Source: an uncultured Clostridia bacterium (GTDB taxonomy: Bacteria; Bacillota; Clostridia; Oscillospirales; Ruminococcaceae). Taken from it: DNA of 47,966 bases. The notes beneath the pieces were generated by a model. It searched no databases. It saw nothing but the letters and a program-made list of their open reading frames with translations, and had not been told where the DNA came from. The position numbers and the translations under genes were made by a program. The stretch covers positions 1-47,966 of the forward strand of contig CANQFZ010000010.1 of NCBI GenBank assembly GCA_947600065.1, read 5' to 3'. Numbering within the stretch: the stretch's first letter is position 1; the number at the start of each line of letters is the position of its first letter. Of the stretch, positions 41,876 to 47,966 are shown piece after piece.

Positions 41876-42008
41876 TTCAGTTTGTATAAAAAGTCAAATT
41901 TCAGACTGTAGAGAAAGCCCCAGATACTAGGAAGCGGCACTGCGGCTAGGCTTTGTGCCTGCTGCAGTGGCGCTGACGACGTAGATGGGGCTTTATATAC
42001 AGTCTGAA
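41876..42008. repeat. Small inverted-repeat element, copy B
   Basis: From TTCAGTTTGTATAAAAAGTC through a second, internal end TTTCAGACTGTAGAGAAAGC to the right end CTTTATATACAGTCTGAA. It is homologous in reverse orientation to copy A, sharing GAAGCGG, the TGCGGCTAGGCTTTGTGCCT hairpin block and AAGTCAAATTT. In the hairpin a G-C pair of copy A is replaced by a G-T wobble, so the fold is kept. It lies between gatB and its terminator and is itself bracketed by CAGCCCGATTCAG / CTGAATCGGGCTG (41868-41880, 42004-42016). Confidence 0.75.
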
Positions 42009-42010
42009 TC

Positions 42011-42041
42011 GGGCTGACAGCAATGTTCAGCCCGAATTTTT
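42011..42041 (+). terminator. Terminator of gatCAB
   Basis: GGGCTGA (42011-42017) and TCAGCCC (42027-42033), then GAATTTTT. It ends exactly at the stop codon of the converging gene. Confidence 0.75.
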
Positions 42042-43334
42042 CTATTCCGTCACCGTATATGACAGCTCTAAAACATCGGCATAAGTACCGAGCGGGTCGC
42101 TCGACAAAATGCACATAAGTATAAAACACTCATACGGATTTTGCACATACATTTTCCCAAGAAAACATTTTTCAAGAATCTTGTTCATTGACTCCAAAAA
42201 TTTAAGATAGCGCGTTTTCGAATTGGGATAAATGTCCAATTTCTGAGAATACAAGAAAAAGTTAAGCGTTATCAGATCAAACCGTGATGCCTGAACGTTT
42301 CCCAGCAAAATATCTCTTAAACGTTGTCGGCTGAAACGTTTTCCCTCAAATTGTTCGCTCAGTTTTGAGGATCTGGCGGGAATAATATTTCCGTATCTGT
42401 CGGTGGGTATCGCCGAGCAGATAATGTGTTCTATGTCGCTTTCGGTAATGTCCTCGCGGGAAAATACTTTTTTCTTCGCACGGAACTCTTCTATTCGTTT
42501 TTGTTTTTTCAAACTGCTGAGGCGTTCGTTTTCAGAAAGCTTTTGAATAAAACGAACAGTATCATTTTCATCGCTTTCATTTGAATTGTAAATTTTCGCA
42601 ACAAGATCTCTTGCTTCATCATACAATTCGCCAAAGCTTTTTTGAATGGTGACGCTTATCATAGACATTGTATCGGTTGCTTTAAGCTTTTCAATATGTG
42701 CGACAAGAGCTTTTTCGCTGGTTATAGAGAGCATTGAATTTCTGATGTTTATCGTCCGTTCAGTGTTAAAATTTACAGTATCGGGCGATTTGGGAGAAAT
42801 GGCATTATATATATCCCAAAGCTGTTCGAATTTCAAATAGTTGAAATTATTTTTAAAGCAATACCAGCATATGACCTCAAACGGGTCCTTGGGGTTTATC
42901 TCTTGCTCGCGAATGCCTTTTGTGAGGAACATATTTACATCTTCAACGCTCATATTAAGTCCAAAGCCAAGCAGGAAGACGACGTTTCGCCTTACGGTCT
43001 GCTGTGTGAGCCAGTTTTTGGAAAGGCTGCTCAGTTTCGAGGTCTTCGCAGAAAATGACGCGGGCGTCTGATTGTCTGAAAATGAGGCTTGAATAATAAG
43101 TCTGTATTCGTCAAGCGGCACTTCCTTGAAAGGCTTTGTCAAGCCTGCCTTACGATAGATATAGCGCCTGAGATAGTCGCCGAAGGAACGGAATTTAAGG
43201 CGTTTTTTAAGTGAATTATATATAAGCAGCGCGTCTTTATCGGGAAACCTTGTATCATCTACAACATCATTCAGCAGCTTTTTTGCTTCGCCCGTAAAAT
43301 CAAGATCCGTTTCCCGGTTTCTCATAGTTCGCAT
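42042..43334 (-). CDS. Conserved protein of unknown function, partner of the Ser/Thr kinase
   Basis: 430 residues, soluble. The central block VRRNVVFLLGFGLNMSVEDVNMFLTKGIREQEINPKDPFEVICWYCFKNNF looks like a clostridial family I have no functional name for. The C-terminal part (RQRLRDILLGNVQASRFDLITLNFFLYSQ and onward) resembles XRE-type HTH segments with a FILMCILSSDPLGTYADVLELS tail. It starts 52 bases after the kinase gene and is likely co-transcribed, so it may be a substrate or adaptor. The ATG at 43334 is only two or three bases from the SD AAAGGA; the ATG at 43325 is an alternative start. Confidence 0.75.
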   Translation of the reverse strand: MRTMRNRETDLDFTGEAKKLLNDVVDDTRFPDKDALLIYNSLKKRLKFRSFGDYLRRYIYRKAGLTKPFKEVPLDEYRLIIQASFSDNQTPASFSAKTSKLSSLSKNWLTQQTVRRNVVFLLGFGLNMSVEDVNMFLTKGIREQEINPKDPFEVICWYCFKNNFNYLKFEQLWDIYNAISPKSPDTVNFNTERTINIRNSMLSITSEKALVAHIEKLKATDTMSMISVTIQKSFGELYDEARDLVAKIYNSNESDENDTVRFIQKLSENERLSSLKKQKRIEEFRAKKKVFSREDITESDIEHIICSAIPTDRYGNIIPARSSKLSEQFEGKRFSRQRLRDILLGNVQASRFDLITLNFFLYSQKLDIYPNSKTRYLKFLESMNKILEKCFLGKMYVQNPYECFILMCILSSDPLGTYADVLELSYTVTE

Positions 43335-43386
43335 TTTCCTTTCTAAATTTAATTAAAATCAGCTTTGTCAAAAACGTAAAGTTATT

Positions 43387-45939
43387 TTAAGCTATGTTAC
43401 AATAAATAAGTTCTTTTCTGAGGTATGCTTTGTCCTCTTCACTGACACTGCTGTATAAATACAAATATTCCAGATTTTTCAGATTTGAAAGCGGCTTTGC
43501 ATCATATATAACATTGTCGTACAAACTTAGAATTGTAAGATTTGTAAGACCCGAAAGGGCAGATACGTCGGTTATCTGATTTGAGTGCAAATCAAGATGT
43601 TCAAGCGCTTTCAGGTCCTTTAGCGGGGACAGGTCTTTTACATCATTGATCCACATATCGAGCCATTCCAGCTTTGTGAGTTTTTCAAGCGGCGTTATGT
43701 CCGAAATATGACAAGCACTTACATCAAGTGTTTCCAGATTTAAAAGGTTTGCGAGCGGAGAAATATCGCTTATCGAATTGCTGTACAGATACAGGATTTT
43801 AAGGTTTGTAAGCTTTGAAAGAGGTTCAAGGGATGATATACCGGTGTTAAACAAGTAAAGTTCTTCAAGCTGCGTGAGATCTTTTAAGGATGAAATGTCT
43901 CCTACAATGTTATTTTCAAGCCAAAGATTCTTTAAATTTGTAAGACCTTTAAGCGCCGATATGTCTTTTATTTCCGTGGAGGCGAGGTTTAAACCCGTTA
44001 GATTGCGAAACTTTGAAATAGTCTCTATGCTGCCTAATTTATTCCCTTCTAAATTTAAATAAGTCAAACCCGTTAAACCTTCAATGGGCGAAATATCGGT
44101 TATCTGATTTTCGCCGAGCCAAAGTTTTTTAAGAGCATTGAAGTTTTGGAGATTGGTTATATCGCTTATCTGATTCTGACTAAGATCCAGATATGTGATC
44201 TGCGTCATATTTTCAATCGGCGAAAGGTTTGTAATCTTATTTCCGCGCAGATCTATTTCCTTTAAATTCGGCATATTTTTAAGCGGCGACAAGTCGCTTA
44301 TCTGCCCGTTTTCAAGCTCTAAGTGCGTTACATTTACAAGCTTGCCTATTTCTTTAAGATCGGCGTCTGTAATACCGTAATTGTTTAGCTGCAAAATTGT
44401 TGTTTGCGCTATATCGAAATCCATGCCGCGGATCGAAACTTTTCCGCTTGCGGGAGGAGTGCTTGAAGACGACGAGCTGCTTTTTGAAGAGCTTGATCTG
44501 CTGCTCGAAGATGATCTTGATGAACTTGAAGAGCTGCTTGAATATGATCTTGATGAACTTGAAAAGCTGCTTGAAGAACTTCTTGATGAACTTGAAGAGC
44601 TGATAGTAGGATTACTTGATGAACTTGAAAAACTACTTGATGAGTTTACTGACGCAAAGCTCGAAGAACCGCTGCTCGAAGAGAAAGAGCTTTCCGAGCT
44701 GTAAGGACCCGAAGCAGCCGAATTAGGCGCGCTCTGCGAACTTTCGGCGGGACGGCTATATGTAGGCTCTATAATTGCCCCGACATTATTGCTGCTTGAC
44801 TGAACACTCCCGACGATATATCCTCCTATGTCCGACATATATGACGAGTTATTTAAGGCGAAGGCGGTTATCCCCACGCCCAGAAGCAGCACCGCAGCTG
44901 AAGCGGAAATTGCAGTAAAATATTTTCGTTTTGAATAAGAACGAATTATTTTTTCGGGAGGAGTTTCGGGCTGTACGGTGGGAATATCGGGCTTTCTTAT
45001 AGCAATGCCGGTAAGTTTATAAGTGCCGTTTGCGACAGACAAAAGCGCGCTTTTCATTTCCTCGGCAGAAGAAAACCGATCGTTCGGATCAAATGCACAG
45101 GCGCGAAGAATGACTTCCGCCATTTCGGGAGAAGCATTGCGCGGCGCAAAAAGCTGTTCTCCGCGAAGTCTGCGATCTATTGCGTTTTTACGCTCATCGG
45201 GATTTAAGATCTGTTTTTGGGCGTCAAGAAAAGGCAGTCTGTTTAAATTTAAAAGGCGGTATAATACGATACCGAGCGAATATATGTCCGCGCGCGAATC
45301 GTATTTTTTGCCCATTGCCACTTCGGGCGCCATATAGTTCATCGTGCCTTTCTGAGAATACCCGACCGTCAGATTTTCCATTTTGCGGGCAATTCCGAAA
45401 TCGCCGAGCTTGAAATAACCGAAATCGTTTATGAAAATATTTTCTGGTTTTATATCGCGGTGTATGATATTGCGCTTGCTGCATATCTCAAGAGCCTCGC
45501 AAATATCGCAGCCGAGCTTTATAATTTCTTTTTCGCTGAGCTTCTTGTCGCAAATATATTTATTCAGGGTCGTAAGCAATTCCATTCTGATAAGAATATC
45601 CCAGCCGATCTCATTTTTCTTTTCTATGACTTTATAATCTTCTATGCTTACGATATTCTGAACACCCTTAAAGGACTCCATCAGCCGGATTTCATTTATA
45701 AAATCATCTACTATCCCGCGCAGAAACGTTTTCGTGGCGTCCATGTCAATTCCCTCGGAACGAAGCGAATCAATCTCAGCGGGATCTGAGGGTATGGATA
45801 TAGTTTTTATAGCAGCATAACTTTTGACGTTATAATCATTTCTTACAGCTTTATAAACTGACCCGTAAGAACCCTTTCCAAGCGGCTTTGCTTCTATTTC
45901 CCACTCGGGCCAGATCTGCTTTATAATATCACTTATCAT
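43387..45939 (-). CDS. Transmembrane eukaryotic-like Ser/Thr kinase with extracellular leucine-rich repeats
   Basis: 850 residues. Cytoplasmic kinase domain about 15-300: Gly loop GKGSYGSVYKA, Lys45 in AAIK, catalytic HRDIKPEN, DFG in GDFGIARK, and GTMNYMAPEVA. A membrane helix lies near residues 340-360 (YFTAISASAAVLLLGVGITAFAL). A long Ser-rich linker (about 395-495) probably crosses the wall. The C-terminal domain has 13 internalin-style 22-residue LRRs (LxxLxLxxNxIxDISPL) plus a part repeat. Bacterial receptor kinases usually carry PASTA repeats; LRRs suggest sensing of a protein or glycan ligand outside. SD GAGG; a consensus promoter lies 130 bases upstream. Confidence 0.93.
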   Translation of the reverse strand: MISDIIKQIWPEWEIEAKPLGKGSYGSVYKAVRNDYNVKSYAAIKTISIPSDPAEIDSLRSEGIDMDATKTFLRGIVDDFINEIRLMESFKGVQNIVSIEDYKVIEKKNEIGWDILIRMELLTTLNKYICDKKLSEKEIIKLGCDICEALEICSKRNIIHRDIKPENIFINDFGYFKLGDFGIARKMENLTVGYSQKGTMNYMAPEVAMGKKYDSRADIYSLGIVLYRLLNLNRLPFLDAQKQILNPDERKNAIDRRLRGEQLFAPRNASPEMAEVILRACAFDPNDRFSSAEEMKSALLSVANGTYKLTGIAIRKPDIPTVQPETPPEKIIRSYSKRKYFTAISASAAVLLLGVGITAFALNNSSYMSDIGGYIVGSVQSSSNNVGAIIEPTYSRPAESSQSAPNSAASGPYSSESSFSSSSGSSSFASVNSSSSFSSSSSNPTISSSSSSRSSSSSFSSSSRSYSSSSSSSSRSSSSSRSSSSKSSSSSSSTPPASGKVSIRGMDFDIAQTTILQLNNYGITDADLKEIGKLVNVTHLELENGQISDLSPLKNMPNLKEIDLRGNKITNLSPIENMTQITYLDLSQNQISDITNLQNFNALKKLWLGENQITDISPIEGLTGLTYLNLEGNKLGSIETISKFRNLTGLNLASTEIKDISALKGLTNLKNLWLENNIVGDISSLKDLTQLEELYLFNTGISSLEPLSKLTNLKILYLYSNSISDISPLANLLNLETLDVSACHISDITPLEKLTKLEWLDMWINDVKDLSPLKDLKALEHLDLHSNQITDVSALSGLTNLTILSLYDNVIYDAKPLSNLKNLEYLYLYSSVSEEDKAYLRKELIYCNIA

Positions 45940-46068
45940 TTTTCATACCTCATTTTTTGAGCTTAAAAAGAAGTTCGCAATTTATTTTGCAAAGAATGAC
46001 TGTCGTATAATCGCCGTCCATTGTTGCAGCAAAAGAATAAATTACCGACAAAATAAAATTCCAATTTA

Positions 46069-46097
46069 ATTATAGCGCAAAAGTCGTTTTTTGTCAA
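46069..46097 (-). promoter_or_regulatory. Promoter of the kinase operon
   Basis: On the minus strand TTGACA (46092-46097), 17 bases, TATAAT (46069-46074). The leader is about 120 bases, AT-rich, with no obvious riboswitch fold. Confidence 0.85.
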
Positions 46098-46173
46098 TAA
46101 TCTTACTGTATTATGTTGTGACAAATAATGTTTTTTACAAAACTTAAAACCAAAGCCGTGAGGTATGAAAAAG

Positions 46174-46262
46174 TTCAGACTGTATAAAAAGCCGATTTGT
46201 GGCGAAGCGTTTTGTCAAAATGGCTAAAACGTGCGCAACGTGACTTTCTATACAGTCTGAAA
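46174..46262. repeat. Small inverted-repeat element, copy C
   Basis: Left end TTCAGACTGTATAAAAAGCC and right end CTTTCTATACAGTCTGAA with a short core that shares GGCGAAGCG with copy A. At 89 bp it is the shortest copy. It lies between the surface protein and the kinase promoter. Confidence 0.7.
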
Positions 46263-46292
46263 TTCTACTTTATCTGCGGAATGTGTTGTCAA

Positions 46293-47966
46293 TTATTTCT
46301 TGGAGAATTTTTTAAACAGCAAAACTATGAAAAATATCAATAACCCTGCTCCTGCAGCTATCAAGCTTATCAAAAGCACATTTGGTCCGTCGGAATTAAC
46401 ATTTTCGGCTTCCGCATTGCTTGATGAACTCGTAATTGTCGAGGAAGATGGTGAAACGGAAGGCTTGCTGCTTGAAGCTGCGGCAGGCGATGAATATTCG
46501 GAAGAGCTTTGAGCAGATGATGAGGAATTATCGCTTATCGCTTCTGAACTTGAACTGCTAGAAGGAATCTGCATATCGGAGCTTTGAGGTGGTTGTGTTG
46601 TTGAGCTCGAAGAAGGATTTGTTGATGAGCTTGAGGAAGGATTTGTCGTCGAACTTGAAGCGGGCGTTGTTGATGAACTTGATGCGGGTTGTGTTGTTGA
46701 GCTCGAAGAAGAATTTGTTGATGAGCTTGAGGAAGGATTTGTCGTCGAACTTGAAGCGGGCGTTGTTGATGAACTTGATGCGGGTTTTGTTATTGAACTT
46801 GAAGCGGGTTTTGTTGTTGAACTTGAAGCTGGTTTTGTTGATGAGCTTGAAGCCGGTTTTGTTGATGAACTTGAAGCCGGTTTTGTTGATGAACTTGAAG
46901 CTGGCTTTGTTGATGAACTTGAAGAAGCAACCGACAATGTGACATCGGATAGACTGATTCCCGAGCCGACTTTTTGACCATTCATGCACACATATACCAT
47001 AAACTTATAAGTTGTATTGGGTTTAAGTCCTGTAAATGTGTATGAATTTGTGTTTACAGTCCCGAGATAAGTATTGTCCTTATAAACCATATATCCGTCA
47101 ACATTAAGCTTATCCCACGAAACTGTAATAGAATTTGAAGTCTTATTTGTCGTCCTTAAATTTGTAATATTTGGGATCTTGATTTCTTCCCAGACCGCAT
47201 AAAGCGTAACTGTTCCGCTTTGCGCAAGGTTCTTTACGGACTGACCGTCGGTATACTGTGCGGTTGTTGCATTTTTATTTGTGCTCCAGCCTTTGAAGGT
47301 GTAGCCGTTCTTTACAAATGTATTTTTCCTTAAAGCAACATTTGAGTTATATTTTGCGGAAGTGCTTTGCATTGTGCCGCCTGTTTGTCCGTTGCCGTTA
47401 TACTGGATAGTATAAGAGTTCGCTTCCCAGACCGCATAAAGCGTAACCGTTCCGCTCTGCGCGAGGTTTTTTACGGACTGACCGTCGGTATACTGTGCGG
47501 TTGTTGCATTTTTATTTGTGCTCCAACCCTTAAAGGTGTAGCCGTTCTTTACAAATGTATTTTTCCTTAAAGCAACATTTGAGTTATATTTCGCAGACGT
47601 GCTTTGCATTGTGCCGCTTGTCTGTCCGTTGCCGTAATACTGGATAGTATAGGAGTTTGCTTCCCAGACCGCATAAAGCGTAACTGTTCCGCTCTGTGCA
47701 AGGTTCTTTACGGACTGACCGTCGGTATACTGTGCGGTTGTTGCATTTTTATTTGTGCTCCAGCCTTTGAAGGTGTAGCCGCTCTTTACAAATGTATTTT
47801 TCCTTAAAGCAACATTTGAATTATATTTTGCGGAAGTGCTTTGCATTGTGCCGCTTGTCTGTCCGTTGCCGTTATACTGGATAGTATAAGAGTTTGCTTC
47901 CCAGACCGCATAAAGCGTAACTGTTCCGCTCTGTGCAAGGTTCTTTACGGACTGACCGTCGGTATA
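46293..47966 (-). CDS. Repeat-rich surface protein, N-terminus beyond the window
   Basis: 557 residues are visible; the frame is open to the window edge, so the 5' end is missing. At least three complete 79-residue repeats and part of a fourth have the Listeria-Bacteroides (InlB B-repeat) pattern: YTIQYNGNGQTxGTMQS, GYTFKGWSTNKNA, LYAVWE. A fibronectin type III-like domain follows (SNSITVSWDKLNVDGYMVYKD...GLKPNTTYKFMVYV), then about 170 residues of KPASSSST-type repeats, and finally a membrane helix (VLLISLIAAGAGLLIFFIVLLF) with KKFSKK. No LPxTG motif, so anchoring is by the membrane helix. Likely adhesin or cell-surface interaction protein. Confidence 0.88.
   Translation of the reverse strand, partial: YTDGQSVKNLAQSGTVTLYAVWEANSYTIQYNGNGQTSGTMQSTSAKYNSNVALRKNTFVKSGYTFKGWSTNKNATTAQYTDGQSVKNLAQSGTVTLYAVWEANSYTIQYYGNGQTSGTMQSTSAKYNSNVALRKNTFVKNGYTFKGWSTNKNATTAQYTDGQSVKNLAQSGTVTLYAVWEANSYTIQYNGNGQTGGTMQSTSAKYNSNVALRKNTFVKNGYTFKGWSTNKNATTAQYTDGQSVKNLAQSGTVTLYAVWEEIKIPNITNLRTTNKTSNSITVSWDKLNVDGYMVYKDNTYLGTVNTNSYTFTGLKPNTTYKFMVYVCMNGQKVGSGISLSDVTLSVASSSSSTKPASSSSTKPASSSSTKPASSSSTKPASSSTTKPASSSITKPASSSSTTPASSSTTNPSSSSSTNSSSSSTTQPASSSSTTPASSSTTNPSSSSSTNPSSSSTTQPPQSSDMQIPSSSSSSEAISDNSSSSAQSSSEYSSPAAASSSKPSVSPSSSTITSSSSNAEAENVNSDGPNVLLISLIAAGAGLLIFFIVLLFKKFSKK
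46590..46930 (-). repeat. Ser/Thr/Pro-coding minisatellite
   Basis: Repeats of about 24 and 30 bases built on GTTGATGAACTTGAAGC (plus strand) encode (KPASSSST)n and (NPSSSSTxxx)n. A longer block of about 126 bases is duplicated within it (from about 46590 and from about 46695). Confidence 0.8.
47191..47966 (-). repeat. 237-bp tandem repeats encoding InlB-type B-repeats
   Basis: CAGACCGCATAAAGCGTAAC recurs at 47191, 47428, 47665 and 47902, an exact 237-base (79-codon) period. The units are nearly identical at DNA level, with only scattered differences such as GGC/AGC. They continue beyond the window. Confidence 0.95.

Noticed and set aside
44381-44704. Plus-strand frame rich in Leu/Glu/Asp opposite the kinase
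   Set aside because: It is the complement of the Ser-rich linker repeats of the kinase; the acidic repeat pattern is a mirror of Ser codons.
46589-46942. Leu/Lys-rich plus-strand frame in the surface-protein region
   Set aside because: It is the complement of the KPASSSST minisatellite, with no start signal.
47191-47966. Regular repeats as a CRISPR array
   Set aside because: The period is 237 bases and the whole unit is coding; there are no short repeats with variable spacers.

Overview
The window looks like chromosomal DNA from a spore-forming, low-to-mid GC Clostridia, most likely a gut Oscillospiraceae/Ruminococcaceae-type bacterium. The signs are a three-gene GerA-type spore-germination operon, a split archaeal/clostridial-type glutamate synthase with an ANTAR regulator, a Cys T-box leader, a complete gatCAB operon, a eukaryotic-like Ser/Thr kinase with extracellular leucine-rich repeats, and Ser-rich wall-spanning linkers. 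Nearly every promoter found fits a SigA consensus (TTGACA or TTGAAA, 17 bp, TATAAT). No species can be named from the sequence alone.

Layout. 1-340: a strong promoter and leader reading left out of the window, resembling an rRNA operon start. 342-2265: two small regulator plus membrane-protein pairs (XRE with a 4-TM protein; PadR with DUF2812). 2426-7606: pyrG, a GNAT acetyltransferase, an RlmD/TrmA-type methyltransferase and an AT-rich membrane-anchored orphan. 7676-20587: the accessory region of most interest. It holds an ADP-ribosylglycohydrolase with an HTH partner, a ClpP-like/VirD4-like gene pair, a pRiA4b ORF-3 family gene, a decayed phosphatase, an AlkZ-related protein, a tandem macrodomain-HTH protein, an NSS transporter, a zinc-ribbon/TM protein, and a second ClpP-like/VirD4-like pair on the other strand. 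20812-25835: AI-2E family permease and the ger operon. 26081-29250: T-box-controlled cysE-cysS-ppi. 29346-32139: three small unknown proteins, then yfcE-birA-CYTH. 32169-37821: glutamate synthase operon gltB1-gltB2-ferredoxin-FAD oxidoreductase-gltB3 followed by an ANTAR protein. 38655-41849: gatCAB. 42042 to the end: Ser/Thr kinase-LRR with a partner of unknown function, then a repeat-rich surface protein cut by the window end.

The strongest candidate for an undescribed system is the two-gene unit of a ClpP-like serine peptidase followed at once by a cytosolic VirD4/TraG-like ATPase, present twice about 10 kb apart. Both peptidases carry Ser-His-Asn instead of Ser-His-Asp. Both ATPases lack the N-terminal membrane domain of conjugative coupling proteins and share an unusual DDF Walker B. 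No relaxase, VirB4 or other conjugation gene is nearby. Between the two units sit ADP-ribose-handling folds (DraG-like hydrolase, two macrodomains) joined to or next to HTH modules. A peptidase chamber powered by a coupling-protein-type motor, in an ADP-ribose-signalling neighbourhood, is an inference from gene order and motifs only.

The window also carries a dispersed family of small inverted-repeat elements (three clear copies, perhaps a fourth holding a GC-rich hairpin block between a promoter and gatC). A different short inverted-repeat element lies directly against the stop codon of a short gerC.
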